Assembly (NCBI GenBank): GCA_013398955.1
Contig: VWPU01012724.1
Location: forward strand, 186,001 to 250,000
Reading direction: 5' to 3'
Source: Callaeas wilsoni
Lineage: Eukaryota > Chordata > Aves > Passeriformes > Callaeidae
DNA: 64,000 bases
Position 1 is the stretch's first letter. The number at the start of each line of letters is the position of its first letter. The translations under genes were made by a program, and so were the position numbers. Below the pieces are notes generated by a model. The model searched no databases and was not told the origin of the DNA. It saw only the letters and a list, made by a program, of their open reading frames with translations. Positions 18,601-29,470 of the stretch are shown here, piece by piece.

Positions 18601-21600
18601 AGAATCGCCAGGAGGTCCAGCTTCCCTCTGCACTCACCTCCTCTGGTGCTGGGAATAGAAGCCACCCAACTTGCCTGCTGCAGTTCCCTCCTACCTCACT
18701 ACCAGCAGCACCCAAAGAGCAGCTGCTCTTTGTGCAAGTGTTGTCTTATGTTTCCAGCTGAGGCATAAACAGTCCTGATGGGAAAAAGGCACTGCAGCCT
18801 TCTCTGAAGTACTATGAGTGGTTATGGGTATGAGAAAGGGGAACCTGATGACACGAGTGCATGCTGCTTCTTGGTACACTCCCCAGATCAGTGGTGCAAG
18901 GAGGTGAACTGATCCAAATGAGTGGCACCTCTCTCAGATGAGTGAAAGGAGACACTGAGTTGTACGGGGAGTGTACTGGGAATGCCCTGTGTTGCTTCTT
19001 GAGAATATAAAGTCTTCCAGGGTTTGGTATCAAAGGATACTTCTTTTGCACCAGGATGACCCCAGCAAGGTGAAAATGTGAATGGGCAAGTGATACAGAA
19101 ACAGGGCTGAAGGAGTGAGAAAGATTGAAGAAAATACAAGAAAGGGAGAGAAAATACTGTGCCACAGAAGAAAAAAACCCCTGAAAGTTCCTCAGAGACA
19201 AAGGAGGGAAAGAGTCCCTGGTAACTTCTTTTCTTTCAGTGTCAGAGATGTTAGTCCCCAGCAGCATGAGCACTGTAATTTTACCAAAGCCTCATATCCA
19301 TGGAGCAGCTCTCACCACCTACCTGGAATAATCTGTAGCTCTGAGGACAGCACAGCTATTCCTATCGTGCCTCCATGATACATGTGTGGCTGTATGCAAC
19401 AATGCTGAGTCCTGGACTAGGACAGGCATGTGTCTGTCTGTAGTTTGATCCATCATGTAAATCTGGTGTATTGTGAAATTCCTGCACTTAACCTGTATTA
19501 TCCAGTTCAAAGGCACAGAGGTCTACCATTTCCTCATCTTGCTCACTTCCAGGGCTTTGGACTGGTAAATAAATCCACACCCCAGGGAACTGACTTGTAG
19601 GCAACAAAGGGCTTATCATATCACAAAGGTAGGACCAATTAAATGTGGTTTTGTTCCTTTCAAGAGGGCTGAGCAGCCAAAAGTTATGCAGCAACTGTGG
19701 AAAGGGGTGCAGAGTAAAGCAGAGAGAGGCTCTGCTGAAGGAAGTGTCAGGAGTTAAACCTGTCCAGAATGCCCCTGGGGAAGACAATTACGAGTTAGCT
19801 CTGCATTTGGGAATCTCTGTGAGATTTACTGTCCTGAAGAGGAAGATAAAATAATATCTCAAAGCAAATGTCAGCTGCAACAACTGTTAGTGACAGAACA
19901 AGGGGATGTGAAAGCTGCCACTTTTTCTCTACCTGAATTTGGAAAGAGAAGATTCAGCAGATGTCAACCAATGTCCAGACGTTTCTGTCCTTGCTCTGCT
20001 TCCATTGCCCGCTCCACCAGTGGAAGGGAAGACAACCCGCTGAGCCAGGCACTGGGCAGCACTGGGCTCAGCGACAGAGGACTGTTCAAGCAGTGGTTTG
20101 AAGACGTCTGCACAACCTCTAATCATGGTAACATGACTGCTTTGCTTGAAGCAGTTCTGTATATCTACATGTCAGATACACACTTTAAAAAACTAGTGTT
20201 TTACCACTTGAGATAAATTTTCTCCTAAGTACTTGACTTAAATAAATCTGTTCAGTCATGAATCATTTTTCCTGCTATCCCCTAAGAAATATATCAGCAA
20301 AGTACAGGTGGAAGCTGCACTCTGAGTTAGCACACAGAAGGTGGCTACCAGGGAAGCTGGAGCTTTGTGTGAGTCTACCCTGAGACACAGGTGCCAGCCA
20401 GAGACGGGAGTCCTTGGTGGGGGGCAGCTTGTAAACAGTAAAGAGCGTTAGAAGTGTAATTAGTCTGTGTGACAACCGTGACCGCCTTCTGTCACCACCC
20501 TGGGCCAGTCCAAATCCCCTTTCCTCCCTCTCTTGCACAAAGCTTAGCCAAGGCACAGGGCTTATAAACATGCCCAGCTGCCTGTCAGCCCAGGGGAAAA
20601 AAAAACAAATGCACCACAGCAACAGGCAGACCTGTATATGGGCAAGCCCGGATTATTGGCTGGTGTGCCTGGCTGTCAGACCTCGGTGTGTCCTAAGTAG
20701 GGAAGTCTAGGATACTGCCTGATACTAGCCATTAGGGGATTTAGTACTGATTGCTTCTCTTCTTGTGGTCAGCAGCAACACAGATAGCACAGCACAGCAC
20801 CAGGGGAACTAAAATTACAGTATGGGTAGCAAGGTTCTGTGCAAGCTACGGGGCGTGAAAAACACCAAGGCAGTTCCTTTGATCTTCCTGTCCAAGGTAT
20901 TTCCCTCTGGTTTCTGCATCTCCACACAGGGATGCAGGATAGAGGTTAAAAAAGGCTAAAAGTCCATGTCAGGGACTAGGTATGTTCTGCTCCAGTCACT
21001 TTCAATCCTGCAACTTTTTGCATGACAGTGGCATTTTATGACTTCTCATGGCTTCTCAGCTACAGGCAGCTCTAGAAGACATCAGCTGGGTTGCAGTTGT
21101 CACCAACATGCCCCTACATGAGTAAGAATGAAAGGTGACAAATGCCACCATTTTTATTCCCTAGCTACTTTCTCTTTCCATCCCTGTGCTCTGAAGGAGA
21201 GTTGCTCAGAACAGGGCCATATTTTATGGTTTTTAACAAAGCTCTGGCCTCCTTTGTCTTTGAAGTGAAAGTCAAAACTCAAGAACAAGCAGCGTGAGAG
21301 GAGTCGGGCTCAGGCACCATGCAGTCCTTCATCTGCCCAGTCATATTCCCTGGCCTGAGATGCTTTCCCTCACTCATTTTTGGTAACTGGTGCTCAATCC
21401 TTTTGCAGTCTAAAGACCCAACATTTGTGTGCAGAGTGGGAAGGGTCACAGAGGGTGGCCAGCATGTGATCTTGTTCAGGAAATGCTGGGGAATTACACC
21501 CTTCCTAAGAAACTGATTCAGTCACAGTAATGATACTTAAGGAGGTCTAAGTGGGAAGGGATGGAAGTAACATAGTGTTGGAGTTGACAAGGCAGAAGGA

Positions 21601-23354
21601 AAGTTATATGCAGGCTTCTAGAAATTACTCCAGAAGCCTAACTGCTAAATTCCTGAAGGCTGGGCCTCCACCCTGCCTTTAGTCACTGCTCCAGCTTCCA
21701 ATAGAGAGACTTTCATTATTTTTCCTGTAGAAAGAGGAGATGACATTGACTCCACTATGCAATTTGGTCCTACCCTGACTTTTGTCAGCTTGAGTCCAGC
21801 CAGCATCACAACACAGTCTCTATGTTGGAGACACTGCTGACCTGTGGTTAGCGCAAATAATTTGCCTACAGGCTCTCTTTAACATTCAGTATTTTAATTC
21901 TGAGATGACTCAGCTGGGGCACTGTCTAACCATTATCACAACTTGGGGCATCACTTTCAAATATGCCTGAATTTTCACATCTCTGTCTAGCAAACAGCTT
22001 TCACTTTCACTTCTTCCTAACAACACTTCATATATAGAAGAAGAGTTACAATCAAACTATCCATTCAGTTAATAGATCCAGGCTCAACCCATCTCCCATC
22101 CTCCTGCAGTACCAAAGTGCTGGCTCATACCTTCCCTACACCCTGCAGTCTCTGATCTGCACCACATTCCCCAGGCTGCTGCTGAGTGTAACTGCTGAGG
22201 AGCCATGCAGACTGTAGAGCGCAGAAGTGGAAGCAGAATCCACAGTGAGGTGCATAAGGGGATCCAGAAATACAGACCATACATCCCACCAAAAGCCACG
22301 GGATCCATGCTCCCAGCCTGTGCGTGCAGTGTGCTGCAGGCATCAGGGCACTAAGGCCTGGATTCACACTTCTTGGACCTGCAGCTAGAACTCACATAGT
22401 GTGGTGAGCTCAGTAATTACCTGATTTATCTCTTCATTCCATCCCAGAGAGGAGTGAAGTACCACATTTTTCTCTCCCCTTCAGAGCCACCTGATGCCCC
22501 TTTGGGGATGACACCAGATCCACCCCATCCCTCGTGCCTACACTAGCTGAAATGTTGCCCTTTACGGTGCTGGGCGCCTGGCCAGCCCTCCTGCAGCCAG
22601 AGGCTGCGCGTGCAAAGGGCCAGTGCGTTTGCACACAGCTCCGTTCCACTCAGCCTCTCCCAACAGCTGCTCCGGGGGTGATGGGGACAACCAGATCCTT
22701 TTCCAGACCCCCTGGGGATAGTCTTTGCCAGGTCTGTTTATTCATTGATTTAAGAAATCCAGCTGCAATTATGAACAAGCTACTGAAAAAAGGAGACTGA
22801 GTCGGGGACTTGGCTCAGGGCAGGGCTTTTTGCCACTGTGCTCAAATCTGTGCTTGCTTCATTGCAGCCCTGTCCCCACCACCACCACATGCACGATGCA
22901 GTCACAGTGCTGATTTCATCACTCCACTATGCATCACACAACTTTCTGGCAGCAGAAACCCCTTCTACCAAAGTCTCAAGGTTCTGTGACAAAGGAGACA
23001 GAGAAACAATCCTGGTCATTGCCACTTCTCACTGCCATTAGCCTGTCACATTGCCTTTGTCAGGCAGCACCGAATACCTGATCCTCATTAGCATAACTGG
23101 CTCCTGCAAAAAACCAGCCTGGGTCCTGATGGCATTGTGCAGCTTCATCTGTTTCCCCAAAGATGTCAGTGTTCCATCAGTTCAGGTTTACTTTAATTTT
23201 CAATAAATCCTAAAATCTTGCTAACTCTTTCTTGTCAAGCCAGTTTTGCATTTGGTGCCCAGCTTTGCTGAGACCATGCTGAGCAATTCCAAAGGAGCAA
23301 CATTTGGGAGCCCTAAACTTCCTTAGCTACAACACAGAGTGTCTTCAAAATAAA
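9680..23354. other. Intergenic DNA between CCT5 and the SBK kinase, no gene recognised
   Basis: I looked for homology to known proteins in the open frames of this stretch and found none. The frames are short, overlap on both strands and lack consistent splice context. The interval is moderately AT-rich with scattered GC-richer patches (about 11.9-12.2, 13.0-13.4, 22.5-22.8 kb). One perfect hairpin lies at 14362-14398. A low-complexity CTTGACT/CACTGACC-rich patch at about 13.25-13.37 kb has similar texture near 27.70-27.83 and, reversed, near 39.84-39.98 kb. No RNA gene was recognised. Confidence 0.6.
14362..14398. repeat. Perfect 16-bp hairpin with 5-nt loop
   Basis: Arms AAAGAGGTACATCTAA (14362-14377) and TTAGATGTACCTCTTT (14383-14398) are exact reverse complements around GACTT. 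The motif CTAAGACTTTTA also occurs as a direct repeat at 14351-14362 and 14374-14385, which suggests a local template-switch duplication. Confidence 0.95.
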
Positions 23355-23725
23355 AAATGTTGTGGAATCAGAGCATGGTTGATACCAGGCAGGGCATACA
23401 AAGATTGCCTACACCAACCTCCTTCTCAAAAGAACGACAGCTAAGACAGCCTTGTCCAATCATCTTTTGAACATCTCCAAAGCCATAGACACACTACCAA
23501 TGTTACAAAGTTTGGCCATCGTTACCATAAAGGCATTTTTCTTTTGTTTAAATGCCTCCCCTCTCACAATTTATACCTGTGCCTGGAAGCATAAAGAAGT
23601 GTAAGATCCACCCTGATTCTTCTCCTCTCCAGGCTGAACATTCCCTGTTCTCTCAGCCTCTGCTCATATGATGGTTTCTTTCAGTAGGCAAGAACCTCAC
23701 TACTGGAGTGTTTGGCTTCAACCTC
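23355..23725 (-). mobile_element. Degraded CR1 LINE 3' end, minus orientation
   Basis: Read on the plus strand, the block runs in the order typical of a reverse-complemented avian CR1 3' region: a GAATCAGAGCATGG start resembling the CR1 tail junction, then CACCAACCTCCTTCTC, AACATCTCCAAAG, AAGGCATTTTTC and TCTCCTCTCCAGGCTGAACA, then CTCTCAGCCTCTGCTCAT. The match is by family pattern only, and the copy is old and truncated. Weaker CR1-like texture continues to about 24.86 kb. Confidence 0.65.
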
Positions 23726-24249
23726 TCATGGATGCTCTTGGATCATTTGCTAATTAAAATAGGTCATTAGTAGGTGGTATTTTCTTCTCAGTGTTCTATA
23801 CCATAGTCAAACCACCATCAAGTCTTCCTATTTTAGATAGTTTAGCTCATTACTTTCTTTAAGGCTTTCTTACAGCCTTAAACCACAGTGCCACCATGTT
23901 TTTTTCTGACCTGTCTCCAGTTTTCCAGCTTGCCTGTAAATGTGACGCCATATCCAGGATTTCCCCGTGAGGCATCAAATACTGACCGCTCACTCCTACT
24001 TCCCATGCTCATATTTAGGCCAGCAGGAATCTTGTTAGCTGTTTTTGCTGAAGATTTGACCATCTCTACTCTCTGCTCCTCTTTAGCCATGCAAGGAGCC
24101 CATGTGCCTTTTTTTACAGGACAACACAATAAAAACTCATGTAATCTTGTGTATCCTCTGTGACTTGGCAAGTTTTTAGGGGTCCTTTTGTAAGGATGGC
24201 TTTTATTCCTACGTGTTCCTACCTAATTATGCTTCTCCTGCCTTAAGAA

Positions 24250-24860
24250 AATGTATTTTGTTTGAATATACTCAACTTATCAAGTTATCCAGAACTCTTT
24301 GAGTGGCCTGTTCCTCTCGCTACCATCCTGTTCATGTTTATGTCATCTGCAGGGTTTTACCTGCAGTGGCTTTGTATTTTCCTTAAAGTCATGGTTGGAA
24401 ATGTTAACCACTTTTCATTTAACAACTGATCCCTGCAGAAACCAAATAAAATAAAGCATTCTATACAGACAATTATTTCCTCTGCCCATTGAAAGTTCTC
24501 AATCCACTTAATCTCTATTTTATGGACTTTTCATAGTGCATCTTCTGAATCAATACGACATACCATAATTCTCTTTTTATCAATAAATCATGCCTTACAA
24601 AAACTCTGTACATAATGCTATGAATTTACTGCATCAAACACAACTTTATTATAAAATTGAATGTCTCATTCCAAAAAGCCACATTCCTGTTCTGTAATTC
24701 TCCATTAGCAAGCATCTGTAACAAATTTTCCATTATTTTTCATTGGATAGTTGCCAGGCACCTGGCCTTTAGATCCATTGGTCTTAAGGCTTCTCCACTT
24801 TAAATACAGGAACTGTGTTGGCACCTTAACTTTCCTCTGCTAGTCCTACAGTAATTAAAG
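24250..24860 (-). mobile_element. Probable ancient CR1 continuation (internal 3' region), minus orientation
   Basis: Phrases such as TCATCTGCAGGGTTTTAC, AACTGATCCCTGCAGAAACC, TCTCAATCCACTTAATCTC and AATCATGCCTTACAAAAACTC fall in the order seen in reverse-complemented CR1 copies upstream of the 3' end. The interval is heavily diverged, so this call rests on pattern memory. It could be the same insertion as the copy at 23355-23725. Confidence 0.4.
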
Positions 24861-24899
24861 AGTAATTAAAGCCAAATCTCAGCAGGCTGGAGTTGAGCA

Positions 24900-25560
24900 G
24901 CATTTATTATGATTTCAAGTAATGAAAGATTCTAAGAGCTGGAAGTAAGCAGAAGAAAACTGTATCTTGGACAGTGTGAGCATAACGCTGTTTGGTAAGG
25001 TAGTTTGGGGAGCTGGAAGGCAGACACAAGGCTTAGGTGATGTAGGGAGCTGGAACAATACAAAATAGTAGTACAGAGGTGATGTTGCTGAGAGAGGAGT
25101 GAGCAAAAGGTGATGGGTAATGTTAGTAGAGAAGTTAAGTAATGCTAAAATGCCAGTGGGTGAGAAGATGGAATAAAAGAGCTGGAGGTTGGGGAAGCAT
25201 AGAAGAAAGAGTGTGTGCAAGAAAGGGTCTGACGTGAAAAAAAACGTTGAGATGCTAGAAAGTATAGTGCTAGGACACTGCATTTTTAGGAGTTATGAAG
25301 CCCCTGAGAGTAGAAAATGAGCTGTGAATGTTTCCAGCAAAAGACCATGTTAAGTGCAGGAAGTGATTATTACCAACAGCATTACCCTGGGGATTGGAAA
25401 GAGGTAGAAAAGTAAGAAGAGCTACTGATCTCCTAATTCTCTCTTTGCTATCCCTTTTCAGGATTAAAATGTGCACCTAGGAGGATACTGGGGCATTAGG
25501 AGAGGTGTGTGTCTAGGGAAGGGCTAAAGAAGTGATAGGAAAGGGGAGAAGGAAGGTCTT
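24900..25560. other. Purine-skewed block with recurring GAGCTGGA motif
   Basis: On the plus strand this stretch is rich in A and G and poor in C, so the minus strand reads as a pyrimidine-rich open frame without protein character. GAGCTGGA recurs at 24936, 25010, 25047 and 25179. I see no coding exon. It lies just downstream of the likely 3' end of the minus-strand kinase gene. Confidence 0.5.
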
Positions 25561-25875
25561 CTAGAGGAGTAACCAGGCCTCTAAAAGACCATAAAGGACA
25601 TTGTCTTAGGACCTGAAGGGAGTACAAGGGGAGATGTGCTTGGGCTGGCATGACATAACCTCAGCATCATAACCATTCCCCAGCCACCATCCACAGCCAC
25701 ATGCTGGGGTCTCCCCAGCCGCTCCACCACACCAGCCTGAAGCCACCCTCCAGGGTCCCGGTGCAGGCCCAGGCAGCGTTCAGAGATGGCCCCTGCCTTG
25801 GACAGCTTGTCCTGAGATAGCTGCAAGTTCTGACATGCTCCCTGCGCTCCAACAGCAAGTGGGTCCCAAGAGGCA

Positions 25876-25881
25876 TTTATT
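25876..25881 (-). terminator. Candidate polyadenylation signal of the SBK-family kinase gene
   Basis: The plus strand reads TTTATT, that is AATAAA on the minus strand, 387 bp downstream of the kinase stop codon. It is the first canonical hexamer I noticed in that direction. The implied 3' UTR covers about 25.86-26.27 kb. Confidence 0.4.
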
Positions 25882-26267
25882 ATGAGGGAAAAAGAGCCAC
25901 ATACAGAAACACAAAAGTATGTATTTTGCTCTATTTTGAGACAAGGCAGGTGCTGCAGCCTAAATAACTCCCTGGAGTTCCTGTGGCTAGGAAACAAGTG
26001 GATGCTTCGCAGACAGTCATTTCCAAGAGAAAGGAGATGTTTTCAAGCCCCAAGGAAACACACGGAGGTAGCACTGGGCAGCACTGAATCATGGGGTGAC
26101 CATCAGCTGGGGAAGGAGCTTCACTCTGTGGCAGCAGGGACAGTGCTGCAGAGAAGCTGCTCTCTGCGTCACCATGGCCTCTCACACCCAGGCCGCCATG
26201 GTGCCCCAAACCCTGAAGCCTCTTGCAGTGTGAGATCCTCCTTCCCTCCTGCCGTGTGGAGCAGGCT

Positions 26268-28194
26268 CTAGGACTTCACGGCAGCCTCTTCCCTGCGCCC
26301 ATCCTCCAGCCGCCAAGGGCAGTCGACGTAGCGCAGCACCCCGCTGACGGGGCCACGCTTGGCAGGATCGAGAGCCAGCAGGCTCCGCAGCATCCCGGCA
26401 GCCTCAGCTGTCAGGCGCTTCCAGTGCCGGGGCACGTCCTTTTCTAGGCCTGTCTCCTGCCACTGCATGAAGTCCTCAAAGAAAGGGTCATCTGGCAGGG
26501 TCTGCTCCCAGGGGAAGTAGCCAGTCAGCAGGCAGAAAAGCAGCACCCCAAAGGCCCAGGCATCCATGCTCGCGTCGATGGGCACCCCCTGGGCATCAGC
26601 AGTGTTGCTCAGCTCGGGGGCAGTGTAGGGTATTACCCCAGCCACCAGCTTGAGCTTGGTACCCTTGGGCCGCGTGAGCCCAAAGTCAGTGAGTTTGACG
26701 AGGCGGCAGTCGGGATCAAAAAGCAGCACGTTCTCAGGCTTGATGTCGCGGTACACCAGCCCCCGGCTGTGGATGAACTCCAGCGCGCTCACGAGCTGCT
26801 TGGCACACTGCTTTGCGGCCGGCTCAGGGATCCCATCCTGCGCAGGGAGAGAGATGGGTGGGATGGCACACGCGGGGCGCCTCGGCAGCCCTGCCAGCTG
26901 GGCTCTCACCAGAATGCTCTGCACTGGGAAAGACCTTTGCATTTCTCACCTTGCAAGCCCACAGCTGCTTCAGTGCTGCAGACCTCAGATGGACCCACAG
27001 CCCATTGCCTTCACCTCCCTCCCTCTGACCCAGCCGGCCTTCAGAGGGGCCAAATGCTACAGCCCAGTCCCCATGGCCTTGCAACAACACTCACGCGGGG
27101 TTTGATGATAGAGATGAGGTCTTTGTGCAGCGCTGGTTCATAGAGGAAACCATAGTACTGGCTGGACTCAATGGCAATTCCAAACATGCCGATGATGGCA
27201 GGGTGGGTGGCAAGGGACAGTGCTACACAATACTCATACAGGAAGGTATGCAGCTTGGTACTGGCTTTGGGTAGCAGCTTGAGAGCCATGGGAGTCCCTG
27301 GAGATGGGAAGAGTGGGTTAGACTCCTCTGAAAGTCACACCAAGGAAGGACAGAGCAGCCACAGATCTGGGCAGTGACAACCACAGGGAGATCTCTAGTC
27401 CCAAGTTTGTGTGGGTATACCCTGCGGACACCAGGTCTGGGAACGGGCACTGCCAGTGGTGTGAGTTTTGAGCCAGTCAGTGCAAGCACAAGAGCCCTGG
27501 GCAGAGAAGGGACACTCAGGATATGTGGGCCCATCAGTCTGAGTTGGGACTACTGGGGAAGAGCAGTGTCAGGGCACTCATATGGCTAACCCAGGACCTG
27601 CATTCACATCCTCTGTTCATGGGCACCACTTCAGCTCAGGCTTGGGGCTCCCTGACTGAACCTTGTGGTGGGACTGCTTTCCATTTATATCACATCCATG
27701 CTGGTACCTGTCTGTGAACTCTTTTGATCCTGACTTGTGGATTAATTTCCCAGTTTGACTTTGGGCTTGTCTCATCACTATAACCTTGCCCGATGTTCTG
27801 GGCTGCCCCCTGGCATCACCTGGTCCCTGGTGTAATGGGATTGTTCCTGAGTGAGGAGGTCCCTGTCCTGCTGGTCTACCTGGGAATCCTCCCTCACATG
27901 CCTGGTGCCTGGCCCCGAGGTACCACCAGCCCACCCAGTGCCCCATGCCCTGGTGAGCGTAGAGGAGACAAGGCACAGTAGTTCACAGAGCACAGTCAGT
28001 TCCTTACCTCTCTGCCTGTGGGTCACTAGCATCACGTGGCCATACTTGCCCCTGCCCAGCTCCCGAATAACCTCGTAGTGCTCAGCCACCTCGGCGCGCA
28101 CCAGGCTCTGAGCGGTGATCTCCAGCAGCTCCTCTAGCTTGGTTGGTGCTGCTCTCTCTGCTGCTGCTGCAGTCACAGCTGAGCTCTCGGCCAT
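26268..28194 (-). CDS. SBK-family serine/threonine protein kinase, SBK2-like, complete coding region in 3 exons
   Basis: Coding exons in transcript order are 28194-28008, 27297-27095 and 26837-26268. All junctions are GT-AG, phases fit, and the 960 nt give 319 residues. The kinase fold is intact: glycine loop GRGKYG (47-52), lysine in MALK (Lys69), catalytic loop YRDIKPEN (159-166, with Tyr replacing the usual His of HRD, as I recall for human SBK2), DFG at 181-183 and APE at 203-205. Around these, EITAQSLVRAEV, LLVTHRQ-type and LLFCLLTGYFPWE stretches match SBK2 better than SBK1 or SBK3 by eye. The protein ends soon after the kinase domain, without SBK1's long proline-rich tail. Start: ATG with G at -3 and +4; an in-frame extension upstream is crossed by a strong acceptor (TGTTTCTGCAG) 9 nt before the ATG, so a noncoding 5' exon is likely. 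Substrate is unknown. SBK2 versus a lineage-specific paralog cannot be settled here. Confidence 0.88.
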
Positions 28195-28202
28195 CGCTGA
28201 GT

Positions 28203-28450
28203 GCTGCAGAAACACCACAGCCAGAGTCAGGAATATCACAGCACGCACAGAGGAATCTGGATCCAACATGCAACACAAGCCATGCCATGGCAGGGCATAT
28301 TTCTGCCACTTAGAGCCTGAGCAGTCTTGCTGCTGTGCTAGACTTAAACTTGTACTTTTATACAGCACATATCTGGGCAAAGCCCCTCATCATAGAAAAG
28401 GTCTCTATATTGAAGGGAACCTCCTTCAGCCCTCTAATCCTTTTGCCTAA
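28203..28450. other. Presumed intron start upstream of the SBK-like coding exon 1
   Basis: On the minus strand, the sequence before 28203 is a pyrimidine-leaning tract ending in TTTCTGCAG. The long in-frame open extension here has no kinase-family similarity, so I treat it as the end of a 5' UTR intron, not as coding sequence. Confidence 0.6.
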
Positions 28451-28974
28451 TCTTAAACAGGCAAAACATTAGCAGAGTCTGAGATTTTCAAGCGTGACCC
28501 AGTCACCCCCATTGCTCTCCATAGCCTACTGCAGCAAGACCTTGTCTCTCTACTCAGAACCCCACCTCTACTGCTTACTGAAGAAAGTCCTTGAGGTAGC
28601 AGCAGAGACAGACATATCCCTTAGGCAGAGGTAGAGCTAGCACATAACAAAAAAGGCAGAGTGCCCTGAGGAAGCCAAAGGGAGCTCAGTACCTCACATG
28701 CCTGATGACATTTCTGACCAAAAGTCACTCATCTGTGCAGCCAAGTAACTTATACAGGAAGTAAGATAGGACATCAATAGCATTTTGAGCTACAGCCAGC
28801 TGCTTCAGACCCATTTCAGAGAAGAGTTTTTTCACTTTCCCCAGCCAGCTACAAGGCAGCATTTTAAGGCCCCTGTGGCAGCACTCTCTCTCTGTCTACC
28901 TCCTTGTGCTCTGAACAAGGTACCTAGGAGTCTGGCTCTAGGAGTCCGTCCTGGCTTTGGAGTGAGGTAACAGA

Positions 28975-29470
28975 ACCAGAGCCACAGGATGGTCAAGGCC
29001 AGAAGGTACTTCTGGAGACCACTTACTGCAACATCCTGCTCAGAGGAGGGTTAACTGGAGCAGGTTGTCCTGTGCCCAGCCCAGTTTTAAATATCTACAA
29101 GGATGGAGACTCCACAGCTGCCATGTGTAACCTGTTTCAGTGTTCAATCACCTTTGTGGCAAAAAAGATTTTACTTATGCTTACATAGAAATTCTGTTTC
29201 AGGCCCACTGCCTCTTGTTCTGCCACTCTGTATCATCTGATACTGTGATACGCCTGGTTGTGTGTTTTTGCAGGTATTCCTATGCATGGATCAGATGATC
29301 CCCTCAAGCCTTCTCTTCTTGAGTTTGATCAAGTCTCAGCTCTGTTAGCCTCTCCTCCTATGAGACATACTCCAATATCTTAACTGCCTTCACAGACTGG
29401 ATTTATTCCAGTATGTCCAGTATGTCTCTTCTGCAAAGGAACCTCACTACTGCTAAATCATATTATTCTT
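28975..29470 (-). mobile_element. CR1 LINE 3' fragment, minus orientation
   Basis: The plus strand shows the reverse-complement CR1 pattern in order: CTGGAGACCACTTACTGCAACATCCTGCTC, GAGCAGGTTGTCCTGTGC, ATGGAGACTCCACAGC, TGTAACCTGTTTCAGTG, GCCTCTTGTTCTG, CAAGCCTTCTCTTCTTGAG and TAGCCTCTCCTCCTATGAGA. It is diverged and has no intact reading frame. Confidence 0.75.

Noticed and set aside
26223..27143. Plus-strand open frames over the kinase exons
   Set aside because: They are antisense shadows of GC-rich coding exons, with no homology of their own.
28195..28380. In-frame upstream extension of the kinase with a possible hydrophobic segment
   Set aside because: A strong splice acceptor interrupts it 9 nt before the ATG, and it has no similarity to SBK N-termini.
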